From the NCBI GenBank assembly GCA_028277605.1, contig JANQFZ010000007.1:1-60676 (forward strand): a DNA stretch of 60,676 nucleotides, read 5' to 3'. The position numbers and the translations under genes were made by a program. The notes under the pieces are model-generated. The model ran no database searches. It was not told the DNA's origin and saw only the letters and a list, made by a program, of their open reading frames with translations. Shown one piece after another: positions 44,645 to 53,430 of the stretch. Numbering within the stretch: position 1 is the first letter of the stretch; each line of letters begins with the position of its first letter. This DNA is from Vallitaleaceae bacterium. GTDB lineage: Bacteria > Bacillota > Clostridia > Lachnospirales > Vallitaleaceae.

Positions 44645-46782
44645 CAGCTATTTCCTCCCATCTGAGTATATTTTACTTCTTCTTTTCTCTTCATGGTTGT
44701 TTCTGCTGTCTTGGATGATTTCATCTGTTCTTTATGAAATTCCCATACATTCCATAGTTCAATTTCATTCACACCCTTTCGTACTAGTCGTTTGCTATCT
44801 CTATATTTCCTTATCCTACGGTTATGCTCTTTACTTCCTAATCCAAATAGCTTGTTAAAATGCCATAAGCCAAGGTCAGGTATTTTCATCATGGCTGGAT
44901 GGGTACGTGATGTTACAAGGGCATAGGGACGATTGATTAGTTTGACTTCATCGGTTGTGAGTAATGCTCTATGGGTTAGATTCGTTGAATGGGAAGAAGA
45001 TGGTGTCGAATACTTCCCATGTGAGCTACTTAAAGAATAGGTGGATACGGTATAATTGCCTAGTTTCTTGGATATTTCCTCAAGTGTTCCTATGTCATCA
45101 GCCTGTAGGTATATCCATGTTTCGCAGTTGCTTTTTATAGTCTGTGCTACTTCTTTGTTATAGGTTTCATCAAGCTGTGCAAAGGCTTGGATAAAGAGAG
45201 AAAATCTTATTCCTCGCCCACCACCTACTGTGAGCTTGTTGGCAAAGTCAGGTATCTGTGTGAAGTTACCAAATTCATCGAGTAAGAAGTTAACCCTATT
45301 TTGTAATCGCCCTCCTCTATCATCGGCTGTCTTAACCAGTGCCATATAACATTGATTGACAAAGAGACTGGCTAAGCTATAGTAGGTTCTCTTTTCATCG
45401 GGTAGGATAATGAATAGTGCTGTTTTCTTATTACTGATATCCCTTGGGTTAAAATCACTTTTATTCGTCATAGACCATATAAGGGGATTGGTAAATAGTC
45501 TTAGGTTGGTTAAAGCAGAAGTGAAAAAGCTTCCTCTAGTTTTTGATGGTGCTACCTCGGATATAGAAAGTAATCCCCTTGCAGGATGAGAGCTTGGGAT
45601 GTTTTTTAAGTAATCTTCAAGGGGCATTTTACCACTTACTGTTTTGCACATCTCAGAAATGAAGTAGTAGACATTGCTTAGATTTTGATATCGTCTATTA
45701 TGACCTCCATGATTCTCCCTATTATCATAGACTACTGCCATAATTGAAGCTGCAATGATACTGGCTTCACCATTCGACCAGATCTTCTCACTGTGGCTAT
45801 CCTCTGGTACAAGTGCTTGTGTTAAGTCCCATGTGGCTTCTATTGCCCTTGGAATATCATCCTCATCTACTGCATCTATGATAGGTTGTAGAAAGTTATA
45901 TCTATCAGACCTTAATGGGTTTTTAAAGTCCAGTGCTATCACCTGATATCCTAGATTTCTGAGATAGGGTGCTGTGTAGGTATACAGTTCGGATTTTGGA
46001 TCACTTATAATCATACTTTCCCCTGCTAAACCTAAAAGTCCAATGCTTTCAAGTACTATACACCTCGTTTTACCACTTCGTGTAGCCCCAATGCAAAGTG
46101 TATGAATATCATCATCAATATAAAAAATACGTTCACGTTTGCCTCCTTCCTTTTTCATTCCCACTACGACACCACCGCTTTCTATCGTTTTATTTTCTTG
46201 GGGTTGCGTAGTATCCTTTGATTTGGAATATATCCTCTTGTTTTCATCAAGGATTTGAACTTCATATTGTAGGAGTCGCTCATTACTTTGCTTTTGCCTA
46301 ATTTGTTTGTCATCCTTCTCATCTCCTTGCTTCATGGTATTAACTTCTTCCTTGGCTAATTTTCTAAGCTCCTTCATTGCTTCATCATGGGTATCTAGCA
46401 AGACTGATTTAAAATGCTCATCCTTTTCTTTATCTGTAAGCCATCTAGCTGAACCAAATTGTTTTTGTCCTGCTGAAACAGGGGTTTTTATCATCGGTGT
46501 TATTTCTACTAAGTCACTTTGATAGGGTTTATGGTTTAGAATGTAATAAAAAATAGCCCCCAATAGGATGATTCCTTCAAAGGCTAAGAATAATAATAGA
46601 TGTTGTTTATCACCAATCAGGCTATTAAAAATTATGCTAAGCTTAAACCACTGTACATGTCTAATCTTTCCTCTTAAAAGAAAGTGAAGGTTTGCCGTGA
46701 ATAATAGATTAAAGCATGTACCTAGTATAAATATCCCTGTACTAAGGTATAGCTTTATCTTTTTTTCCATTGTGTCTATCAC
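44644..46782 (-). CDS. virD4: VirD4/TraG-type coupling protein
   Basis: A 712-aa type IV coupling ATPase. Two amino membrane helices (LYLSTGIFILGTCFNLLF; LFLAFEGIILLGAIFYYIL) precede the Walker A LCIGATRSGKTRCIVLES (near residue 232) and SMIISDPKSELYTYTAPYL. Walker B is NFLLDEFGNFTQIPDF, followed by GRGIRFSLFIQAFAQL. It brings the relaxosome to the channel. The start is GTG at 46782 or ATG at 46770 behind AAGAAGGG. It overlaps the small zinc-site protein upstream. Confidence 0.95.
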   Translation of the reverse strand: MIDTMEKKIKLYLSTGIFILGTCFNLLFTANLHFLLRGKIRHVQWFKLSIIFNSLIGDKQHLLLFLAFEGIILLGAIFYYILNHKPYQSDLVEITPMIKTPVSAGQKQFGSARWLTDKEKDEHFKSVLLDTHDEAMKELRKLAKEEVNTMKQGDEKDDKQIRQKQSNERLLQYEVQILDENKRIYSKSKDTTQPQENKTIESGGVVVGMKKEGGKRERIFYIDDDIHTLCIGATRSGKTRCIVLESIGLLGLAGESMIISDPKSELYTYTAPYLRNLGYQVIALDFKNPLRSDRYNFLQPIIDAVDEDDIPRAIEATWDLTQALVPEDSHSEKIWSNGEASIIAASIMAVVYDNRENHGGHNRRYQNLSNVYYFISEMCKTVSGKMPLEDYLKNIPSSHPARGLLSISEVAPSKTRGSFFTSALTNLRLFTNPLIWSMTNKSDFNPRDISNKKTALFIILPDEKRTYYSLASLFVNQCYMALVKTADDRGGRLQNRVNFLLDEFGNFTQIPDFANKLTVGGGRGIRFSLFIQAFAQLDETYNKEVAQTIKSNCETWIYLQADDIGTLEEISKKLGNYTVSTYSLSSSHGKYSTPSSSHSTNLTHRALLTTDEVKLINRPYALVTSRTHPAMMKIPDLGLWHFNKLFGLGSKEHNRRIRKYRDSKRLVRKGVNEIELWNVWEFHKEQMKSSKTAETTMKRKEEVKYTQMGGNS

Positions 46783-46948
46783 CCTTCTTTATGCAATCCT
46801 TTATCATGCAATAATATGTAATATGTGTATTGCCTTCTGCATCTCTACTTTTTGCTTTATGTAATAGGAAGATGCAGTTATCGCATTTACAGTTATCATT
46901 TGTAAATGTTATACCTATGGCAGCCACCCCCTTATAGTTCTTGACCAT
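46742..46948 (-). CDS. small Cys-rich protein between relaxase and VirD4
   Basis: The frame is open to 47005 but the ATG at 46948 (MVKNYKGVAAIGITFTNDNC) is the natural start, overlapping the relaxase by 17 bases. The 68-aa product has C20/C22/C25 (NCKCDNCIF), then YCMIKDCIKKG, forming a likely zinc site. The tail is basic. It overlaps the VirD4 start by about 41 bases. Small basic zinc proteins may help DNA contact during relaxosome docking, but no family is recognised. Confidence 0.6.
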   Translation of the reverse strand: MVKNYKGVAAIGITFTNDNCKCDNCIFLLHKAKSRDAEGNTHITYYCMIKDCIKKGDRHNGKKDKAIP

Positions 46949-47900
46949 TATTTTTTTCTTTGTCCCAATTAAGTCCTGTATTTTGCTTAGCGTTAGCAAT
47001 ATCATCCATTTTAGATGCAGTCTCCATACGGCTTAAGGGATAGGTATTTTTACTGCTAGCATCTACAGGATGATTGGCTTCAAATAGCTTAATAGTCGAT
47101 AATAGGCTTTCAAATCTGGTATGAGCTACATGTTTTTCAAGTTTACATACATTCAATTCAAATCTCTTTTCTAAAGCCTCCTTTGTAAACTGCTCTGGTG
47201 GATACAGCTTCCTATTTCTGCACTTCTTACCGTCTATGTTAGTAAAGGTGATATATTTTCTGTTATCCGACCATTCTGTTTGATAGCCTAGCTTCTTAAG
47301 CTTAAATATAAAGTCCTCTCTTGATGTGGCGTATTTCCTTGCTTCAACAACTGCTAGGTAGAGTTCATACTTCCAGCTCTTACTCTTTCCCTTAGTACGA
47401 TACTCTCCACGATTGATATGTGACCCTTTCTTCCCGTGGGTGATGATAAGTCCATATCGCCTACAGATTTCATCTGAATAATCCTTTAGCTCTTGAAGCT
47501 CCTCTTTGCTCATCTTCCACTTCATTCCTGTATATGAATTCACGGTATTAAGTATAAAGTGGGTATGAAGATTGTCTGTATCTGTATGGGTTGCATAGAC
47601 GACTTGAAAACCCTTGAACTTATCCATCATCAATAATTCATCCGCAATAGCTTTGACTGTCTCTGGTGAAATCTCTTCACGATCAGAAAAGGACTGAACG
47701 AAATGTATATATTGTCGTCCAGTCTCCTTATTGTAATTTCTCTTGGTCATAACAAAATCATTATAGGCATTATCAGCGTCACAGTTAAAGCCACTATTTA
47801 GCCCTAGTTCTGTTTTATCATCACGTAGGATATAATCTATTACACGCCTTAGCCCTGTATACGTCTTGTTTCTTCCGTTAATCTGTTCAATAATTGCCAT
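46932..47900 (-). CDS. MOBP-type relaxase
   Basis: A 322-aa relaxase. The amino motif RRVIDYILRDDKTE has the catalytic-type tyrosine (near residue 23) seen in MOBP enzymes. The metal-binding histidine triad is H105, H112, H114 (ATHTDTDNLHTHFILNTVN). It nicks oriT and carries the strand to the recipient. At 322 aa it is a short version without primase or helicase domains. It overlaps MobC by 52 bases. A likely oriT lies upstream at 48634-48731. Confidence 0.92.
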   Translation of the reverse strand: MAIIEQINGRNKTYTGLRRVIDYILRDDKTELGLNSGFNCDADNAYNDFVMTKRNYNKETGRQYIHFVQSFSDREEISPETVKAIADELLMMDKFKGFQVVYATHTDTDNLHTHFILNTVNSYTGMKWKMSKEELQELKDYSDEICRRYGLIITHGKKGSHINRGEYRTKGKSKSWKYELYLAVVEARKYATSREDFIFKLKKLGYQTEWSDNRKYITFTNIDGKKCRNRKLYPPEQFTKEALEKRFELNVCKLEKHVAHTRFESLLSTIKLFEANHPVDASSKNTYPLSRMETASKMDDIANAKQNTGLNWDKEKNNGQEL

Positions 47901-48169
47901 ATAGCATGTATCTCCTTTTTTATTGGCATGATGTCTATGGTGGTCAACTTTCCTTGATGGGCTAGTATTAATGCTTGATTAAGATTAGAGCCTAGCTTAG
48001 ATAATTGATAAGTATGCTCCTTAAGACCTTCATAAATAGTAATATCCCTCTCAAGGGCTTGGAGGGATACATACTGGCTCATATTCATTTTTGCTTTCTT
48101 AGCTTTTCTTTCGATTTGGCGATATTCTGTATCGGTTACTCTAAGACCGATAAAACTTTCTTTATTCAT
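47849..48169 (-). CDS. mobC: MobC-like relaxosome accessory protein
   Basis: A protein of about 106 aa with a ribbon-helix-helix-like start (GLRVTDTEYRQIERKAKKAK; MNMSQYVSLQALE) and the MobC segment YQLSKLGSNLNQALILAHQG. It should bind oriT and assist nicking. The ATG at 48178 touches AAGGAG, so the ATG at 48169 is preferred. It starts 38 bases after the terminator hairpin at 48207. Confidence 0.85.
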   Translation of the reverse strand: MNKESFIGLRVTDTEYRQIERKAKKAKMNMSQYVSLQALERDITIYEGLKEHTYQLSKLGSNLNQALILAHQGKLTTIDIMPIKKEIHAIWQLLNRLTEETRRIQG

Positions 48170-48206
48170 AATGAACATCTCCTTAAAATTTGTTGTTTTG
48201 TGAAAT

Positions 48207-48235
48207 AAAAAACTAGTAGCAAACGATGCTACTAG
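48207..48235 (-). terminator. terminator or attenuator before mobC
   Basis: CTAGTAGC, ATCGTTT, GCTACTAG (48235-48213 on the minus strand) is a perfect 8-bp stem followed by six T (48212-48207). It overlaps the stop codon of the gene at 48232. Because mobC begins 38 bases downstream and no separate promoter is visible, mob expression may depend on read-through. Confidence 0.75.
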
Positions 48236-48546
48236 CCTACTTTATTTCCATATAATCTTTTCATAATTCTCATGCCATCAACCTGACCTTGTAAATATAT
48301 CTGAGTACTTTCCATACTGACTAATAGAAAATATACTTCTATAAATTTATCTATTAGCTCCTTATCTCCCCTTTTCATTGTTTCAGCTAGACATTCTATC
48401 TTATCCAGTATCTTGCCAAAATTCTCTCGAAGGGTTTCGTATTCTTTATTTGTGTTCCTAAATGTCTTTAGAATTTCATTCCTATATTCTGTAGAGAATT
48501 GCTCTAGGCTTTCATAGAATAATTTTTCATCTGTTACATTCTCCAT
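48232..48546 (-). CDS. small helical protein adjoining oriT (about 104 aa)
   Basis: The frame opens at 48576, but GGGGGT precedes the ATG at 48546 (MENVTDEKLFYESLEQFS). The product is almost entirely helical and charged. Its last 15 residues, YLQGQVDGMRIMKRLYG, share the pattern Y-x-x-G-x-x-D-x-x-R-x-M-x-R-L with the end of the 103-aa protein at 50443 (YMRGYSDCLRLMHRL), so the two appear related. Both flank the oriT region. Function unknown; DNA or relaxosome binding is a guess. Confidence 0.65.
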   Translation of the reverse strand: MENVTDEKLFYESLEQFSTEYRNEILKTFRNTNKEYETLRENFGKILDKIECLAETMKRGDKELIDKFIEVYFLLVSMESTQIYLQGQVDGMRIMKRLYGNKVG

Positions 48547-48633
48547 TGTCATACCCCCTAGTATTTTTATTAACATAATTGTATTATTTAGGGGGCTTTA
48601 AAGTCCAGTTTTGGTTCAATATATTTTATGGGT

Positions 48634-48731
48634 TTGGGCAACGCCCAATCTTAAGGGGACTGGGGATATCCCCAGAGGTGACTTTGTTTAACAAAGTGGA
48701 AGCTTGCCCGCAGGAAGGCAAGAGCCTTCCT
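48634..48731 (-). other. probable origin of transfer (oriT)
   Basis: This non-coding block (about 48577-48789) is much more GC-rich than its surroundings and holds four inverted repeats in 100 bases: TTGGGC/GCCCAA (48634-48648), the perfect palindrome CTGGGGATATCCCCAG (48660-48675), CTTTGTT/AACAAAG (48682-48696), and AGGAAGGC/GCCTTCCT (48712-48731). It lies just upstream of the mobC-relaxase-virD4 genes, with one small gene between, the usual oriT place. The nick site is not identified. An open frame of 66 codons on the plus strand is only a by-product. Confidence 0.7.
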
Positions 48732-48789
48732 AGGACTGCGGTTTTGTTGGGGTATTGGAGTAAAAAATTCTTTAAATAGAGCAACTATC

Positions 48790-50355
48790 CTAAAATCTAG
48801 CAAGTAATTTGCTTAACCTTTCTTTAACATCCTCTTCAGGTTCAACTTTTTCAGCATCATTAATAGCATCTCTTAACTCTTGTGTTATATATTCAATATG
48901 CCAATTATCTAAAGTTCTTATTGCCATATTTCTATTTCTGACCACTGGACTTTTTAAGGATGCTAAGATTATGGCTTTACCCTTCCCTTCATATTTATCA
49001 AGGCTTTGTACAATGTAATCAACGATGGTATGTAGATTATACTCTTTTCCTAATCCCATTAACTTATCAGCTCCAGTTGAAATCTCTGCTAATGGTATAG
49101 TTTTTATAGCATACTCTAATACGTTATCAATATTATCATTTCCAGCACTATTCATAATGTCAAACCATTTGGTTTGATTTAGTGGATCTCTTTGAAGCCT
49201 TTCCCAATGTACTTTGAAAAGATTGATGTTTAAGATTTTTGCCGCTCTATTAATTATCCAAAACTCTACGTCATTTTCTGTATTTGCACTTTTATCAATT
49301 AGTTCTTTCCAAGTTTCATGCTCGAACTCTTCACTTAGGGCTTTTGCTATTTCATTTCTGTTTTCTTCATTCCAACCATTCTCTTTGAAATTATCCCATT
49401 CTTTATCTATATCAGCGACATAATCATAGATAGAATCGTAAGTCAATAAATAAGATAGGTTATCTCTTTTGCCCAATGTATGTTTTATATACAATTTTAT
49501 AGTTTCGGCTGCATCTTGATAAATGCTTATTCCATGTACAGGACCCTCAGCAATTAATGCTTGAATAATATCACTTGCAGCTAATATTATTTCTTCTTCT
49601 ATATTGTCCTTAGAGAGTTCTTTTTTTAGGTCTCCTGTATCTGCCGCAATATATGCCAAGTATTCATACATTATACTATTCTTATATCCTTCAGTTAATA
49701 TCCAAGATTTAATTTCTAAATTTTGTGTTTCTGCTAACCGTTCCACTAGATGAATACGTCCCCAACCATGTACTTGCTTAGCCATTTCCCACAACTCTAT
49801 TTCTGGATTATCACTCATGTTGAGTAAGGCTACCGACACATAAAGTGTGAACTCTTCGTGTCTTCCTAATGTTTTAATCTGGTCTCTGAATTGTGTTGCT
49901 CCTATTGCTCCTAGTAATGCAATACCAGTTTTTACAGCACCTCTATCAGGACTTTGAAAAGCTAAGAATTCAATCCAATCATAAAGATTTTGTGTTACTT
50001 TTACTTGTAGTTTTGTAATTTCCTTGATCACATTATCAATTGAAGAAATAACGTTATCTTTTATCACAATATTATAGAATTCGATTTTATCTCTTTTTCT
50101 ACCATAAAATGCAATACTCTGTGTAAGCTTTGCTAACATAACATCATTTTCTGAACACGATGCATGATGACCAAATGCTCCATCCAAAGCCCCTGCTGCC
50201 CATCTCAGCTCAGTATCTTTATGCCTTATTTCATCATCAGGTAAACTATCTGTTGTTAATTTACCATCCTTATCAATACTATCTCTAACATGCATATATA
50301 TTGATTTTCTATTTTGCCACGGGACTTTCTTATTAAATAAGTTAAATAGTTTCAC
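48790..50355 (-). CDS. helical-repeat (HEAT-like) protein of unknown function
   Basis: A 521-aa soluble protein made of paired helices, with repeat-like units such as DRGAVKTGIALLGAIGATQF, YVSVALLNMSDNPEIELWEM and VVRNRNMAIRTLDNWHIEYI, which suggest a HEAT-like superhelix. There is no catalytic motif or membrane segment. It lies between oriT and the leading-region genes and has its own ribosome site (GGAGG). It could be a scaffold, a sensor or an anti-defence protein delivered early in transfer; none of this is shown by the sequence. Confidence 0.6.
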   Translation of the reverse strand: MKLFNLFNKKVPWQNRKSIYMHVRDSIDKDGKLTTDSLPDDEIRHKDTELRWAAGALDGAFGHHASCSENDVMLAKLTQSIAFYGRKRDKIEFYNIVIKDNVISSIDNVIKEITKLQVKVTQNLYDWIEFLAFQSPDRGAVKTGIALLGAIGATQFRDQIKTLGRHEEFTLYVSVALLNMSDNPEIELWEMAKQVHGWGRIHLVERLAETQNLEIKSWILTEGYKNSIMYEYLAYIAADTGDLKKELSKDNIEEEIILAASDIIQALIAEGPVHGISIYQDAAETIKLYIKHTLGKRDNLSYLLTYDSIYDYVADIDKEWDNFKENGWNEENRNEIAKALSEEFEHETWKELIDKSANTENDVEFWIINRAAKILNINLFKVHWERLQRDPLNQTKWFDIMNSAGNDNIDNVLEYAIKTIPLAEISTGADKLMGLGKEYNLHTIVDYIVQSLDKYEGKGKAIILASLKSPVVRNRNMAIRTLDNWHIEYITQELRDAINDAEKVEPEEDVKERLSKLLARF

Positions 50356-50442
50356 TAAATTACCTCCTTTAATTCCATCCTCTTTATATTCTATACAATA
50401 TCTAACTAAATTTGTATATCAATGATTTGTTATTAAATATGC

Positions 50443-50754
50443 CTATTTTAACAAGTTTAACCTATGCATCAACCTTAAACAATCACTATAACCTCTCATA
50501 TAAAAGTAATCGCCCTCAACATTATGAAAATCCTGTAACTCTACTATGTATTCAGATATAACCCATCTACATTCCTTTGAACATTTTTCCACCATTTTTT
50601 TATAGAGTTCTTCCTTATCCTTTAAATCTTTAAGTATTTCATTATAACATGGATGTCTAAGCATCATATCCTGTCTAGTAGCTTCCTTCATGGATTCAGT
50701 AAAGCTTGATAGGGCATCAAATAAATCTGTTAATTCATTAATATAGTCACTCAT
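50443..50754 (-). CDS. small helical protein with GYSDCLRLMHRL tail (103 aa)
   Basis: A 103-aa helical, charged protein. Its carboxy end YMRGYSDCLRLMHRL resembles the end of the 48232 protein (YLQGQVDGMRIMKRL), pointing to a shared family. It contains five cysteines, two in KCSKEC. It begins behind a weak GGGGGT-type site. Neighbouring genes are an unknown 62-aa protein and the helical-repeat protein. Function unknown. Confidence 0.65.
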   Translation of the reverse strand: MSDYINELTDLFDALSSFTESMKEATRQDMMLRHPCYNEILKDLKDKEELYKKMVEKCSKECRWVISEYIVELQDFHNVEGDYFYMRGYSDCLRLMHRLNLLK

Positions 50755-50832
50755 TCAAATCACCCCCATTCCTTTAATTATATAATAGAATGAGGGCATT
50801 ATGATGTCTATGAATTGCTGGATTTATTTATC

Positions 50833-51021
50833 TTAAGACTTGAAATTAATATATCTTTTATCTGCATGGTTTACTAGATAAACTAAATCCTCATGAATCT
50901 TTTGCAATAGAAATCCTTCTTCATTAAATCGCTCTTCATTATTTTTAGAGATAATTTTAGTTTCTGCTTCATCAATGATGTCCATTACTTTCCCTAATAT
51001 TTCAATATAATCATTCTTCAC
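50833..51021 (-). CDS. small protein of unknown function (62 aa)
   Basis: A 62-aa acidic helical protein starting with GTG seven bases after AGGGGG. It has no recognisable motif. It lies between the XRE regulator and the 103-aa protein, in the likely leading region, and is separated from the XRE gene by about 126 bases. Confidence 0.5.
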   Translation of the reverse strand: MKNDYIEILGKVMDIIDEAETKIISKNNEERFNEEGFLLQKIHEDLVYLVNHADKRYINFKS

Positions 51022-51147
51022 AGTTTTTCCCCCTAATCTCTATCCATTATATACTTATAGTAACTATTGTTACTTTTGGTTTATAATATTATATCAGAAA
51101 TTCAGTAAACTGTGGAAGAATTTGCAATATATTTACTATATTCTTTT

Positions 51148-51489
51148 TTAGAGATATCTCTGTCTATGTTTTGATATATCTTCTAATATATCCATAGCTA
51201 ATTCAATCTCATTTGGTGTTAATACCTTGATTTTATTATACAGTGCTTTTAGGTTATCTGGCTCATCAACCTCTACCAGACTATCCTTTAACAGATATTC
51301 AGGAGATATGCGAAGTGCATTGCACAGTCTTACAAATACAGGAATACTTGGATATTTTGCTGCACTTTCTATTTGCCTAACAAAGGATGGCTCTATATTA
51401 CATAGCTCCGCCAATTTATTAGATGTTAGTTTCCTCAAGTTTCTGACTTCCTTTAATTTCTTTCCAAACATCACCTTATTTACTTCCAT
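51148..51489 (-). CDS. XRE-family helix-turn-helix regulator
   Basis: A 113-aa protein with a complete Xre/Cro helix-turn-helix in the first 65 residues: KLKEVRNLRKLTSNKLAELC, NIEPSFVRQIESAAKYPSI, FVRLCNALRISPEYLLKD. A helical carboxy part follows. The start is behind GGAGGG, and an inverted repeat is placed at the promoter (51506-51533). It probably represses element genes, including its own. Confidence 0.88.
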   Translation of the reverse strand: MEVNKVMFGKKLKEVRNLRKLTSNKLAELCNIEPSFVRQIESAAKYPSIPVFVRLCNALRISPEYLLKDSLVEVDEPDNLKALYNKIKVLTPNEIELAMDILEDISKHRQRYL

Positions 51490-51505
51490 GATACCCTCCC
51501 TAGTT

Positions 51506-51533
51506 TCTTATAGTTATATCGGTTACCATAAGA
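51506..51533 (-). promoter_or_regulatory. operator-like palindrome upstream of the XRE gene
   Basis: TCTTAT (51506-51511) and ATAAGA (51528-51533) form an inverted repeat 17 bases in front of the XRE start. On the minus strand TATAAT lies just before it. A convincing -35 box is missing, so autoregulation is only suggested. Confidence 0.35.
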
Positions 51534-51620
51534 TTATATGATTGTTTTACGTTTTGATAGCCGCTTAAAGAAACCATCATAACTAATAGTATTGTTCATT
51601 ATATGTAGTTCTTGTACATA

Positions 51621-52445
51621 TTACATACTTTCTTCCTCACTATCATCCCTAACATACTCTTCATCGGGATATGATTTCATCATTTCTTCATAGTGCTTTT
51701 TATATATCTGGGCATTTATCATCTCTGGTGAAGTTTGGTTGTTATGCTCCTTGTTATCTGCTTTTTTAGCTTGTTCATTACTCTCGTCAGAGTTTGACAT
51801 TTTCTTTTCCCCACTGTTGTTGAAGAGATTATTTTTCAGTGTCTCAATGTTTCTTTTTGATATCTCAGCCTTGCCTTCTTCATAGACCTTTCTAATGCCT
51901 TCTATTTCTTTAGCTCCTCTCACTCTGCCGTTTTCTTGTTTAATACATTTAGTTAGTAAATCTAGTGGCAATTCATTTTCAAGCCCAATACGTACCTCTT
52001 TCATCTGCTGTGGTGTTAGGTAAGATTGGTTTATCAGGAATTCTACTTGTTTCTTATTTAATCCACATTCAAAGCCCTTTCTAATCTCCTGCATTTGTTC
52101 GGGTAGTAAGGTTGGCTTTGCATACATCTCTACTTGAGCATTGCTTAGATTCCCTTCAAGCCCAAGCCTTACTTCTTTCATCTGCATATAGGTAAGCGTT
52201 GGTTTATTGGCATACAAGGCTACTTGTAGTTTAGATAGACCGTTTTCCATACCCTCTCTTATTTCTTTCATCTGTTTGTCATTTAATATATCATGGGCAT
52301 ACATCTTTATTTGTGATATTGCTAGACCAGCTCTTAAGCCTTCCATGACTTCATTTAGCTGCATTTTATTGAGGTCGTTACATTCTAGCTTTTTTATTCT
52401 GTTACCATATCTAATTTTTTCAAAGAAATCTATGATTAATCCCAT
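51621..52445 (-). CDS. tandem-repeat helical protein (about six 35-residue repeats)
   Basis: A 274-aa protein with at least five repeats of about 35 residues: LNEVMEGLRAGLAISQIKMY, MKEIREGMENGLSKLQVALY, MKEVRLGLEGNLSNAQVEMY, MQEIRKGFECGLNKKQVEFL, MKEVRIGLENELPLDLLTKC. The pattern is x-M-x-E-(I/V)-R-x-G-(L/M/F)-E-x-x-L-x-x-x-Q-V-x-x-(Y/L). Proteins like this often follow the primase gene in Firmicute elements. The last 70 residues are hydrophilic and probably disordered. It is a likely protein-binding scaffold. Function unknown. Confidence 0.75.
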   Translation of the reverse strand: MGLIIDFFEKIRYGNRIKKLECNDLNKMQLNEVMEGLRAGLAISQIKMYAHDILNDKQMKEIREGMENGLSKLQVALYANKPTLTYMQMKEVRLGLEGNLSNAQVEMYAKPTLLPEQMQEIRKGFECGLNKKQVEFLINQSYLTPQQMKEVRIGLENELPLDLLTKCIKQENGRVRGAKEIEGIRKVYEEGKAEISKRNIETLKNNLFNNSGEKKMSNSDESNEQAKKADNKEHNNQTSPEMINAQIYKKHYEEMMKSYPDEEYVRDDSEEESM

Positions 52446-52458
52446 ATCATACCTCCCT

Positions 52459-53418
52459 TCAAATAGCTAAATCTTTTTCCTTACATTTATTTAATGCCTT
52501 ATTCTTTATCATGTCTTGTTTTTTATGGCTATTAACAAGGTCTTCATTAAAATCCTTAAACGTAGGTACATGCTTTGTTATGTGAAACCTCTCACTGTAT
52601 CTTTCCCTGATTTGCTGCGAAAAAAAATGACCCTCATCGTCATTATCAAGACAAAGGATCATTTTCTTTATATTTGGATATTTATTTGTGTAGTAGTCAA
52701 TAGGCAGATAGGATGTACCGCCCATTGAAATCATATGATAATAAAAGTCCGTAATTTTATGTAGCTTAGCAAGGGTCATATAACTCATAAGATCAATAGC
52801 ACTTTCAAAGATAAGTAGTGTATCATTCGTTCCCTCTCTATGAAAGGGATAGGTCTTATCAGAACCCCATAGGTCTTTTCTGTATCGCTTATTTCCTGTT
52901 CCTCTAAGGCTAATAAATCTTGGATTTTTCTCTTCATCATAACCTACAAATACGCAGTTTCTTCTCTCATCTTCATAGAGCTGCTTGTTTTTAACAAATT
53001 CCTGTACTACCTTGCTGTCAATTTTTCTAGTCTTTATCAGGTAAGCAAAAATATGCCTGTATGTACTATTCTTTTTTGGTAGTATTAATTCACCCTTTTT
53101 ATCAATATCCTTTGGTGGTGGCTCAACATAGGGTAAATCATCATGTGTGATACCAAGTAGCTCCTTTACTGATTCTACCCATGTTTTGCCTTCTAATTCC
53201 ATGAGAAACTGAATAGCTCCACCACCTTTACCATGAGAAAACCAGTTCCACTTTGTCCCATCAGCTTTGATATAGAGTCCACCGTAATGGGGAATCTTGT
53301 AAGATTGGGGTGTTATCTTCTTTACATCATAGCCACGACTACTAGCTAAAGCAATGATATTGATACTATTAGCTTCTTGTATCTGGTTATTAGTAAATCT
53401 CTTTTCTTTATAAACCAT
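52459..53418 (-). CDS. Toprim-domain DNA primase
   Basis: A 319-aa protein with a DUF3991-like amino domain (FSHGKGGGAIQFLMELEG near residue 65) and a Toprim domain: LLIFESAIDLMSYMTLAK (catalytic-type glutamate near 205) and MILCLDNDDEGHFFSQ (D-x-D near 262). It should make primers for element DNA after transfer or during replication. It follows the RadC gene by 12 bases and precedes the tandem-repeat gene by 13, all in one operon. Confidence 0.88.
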   Translation of the reverse strand: MVYKEKRFTNNQIQEANSINIIALASSRGYDVKKITPQSYKIPHYGGLYIKADGTKWNWFSHGKGGGAIQFLMELEGKTWVESVKELLGITHDDLPYVEPPPKDIDKKGELILPKKNSTYRHIFAYLIKTRKIDSKVVQEFVKNKQLYEDERRNCVFVGYDEEKNPRFISLRGTGNKRYRKDLWGSDKTYPFHREGTNDTLLIFESAIDLMSYMTLAKLHKITDFYYHMISMGGTSYLPIDYYTNKYPNIKKMILCLDNDDEGHFFSQQIRERYSERFHITKHVPTFKDFNEDLVNSHKKQDMIKNKALNKCKEKDLAI

Positions 53419-53430
53419 CAGCTATCCCTC

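Noticed and set aside
48579..48779. 66-aa plus-strand ORF
   Set aside because: It coincides with the palindrome-rich block and has no coding character.
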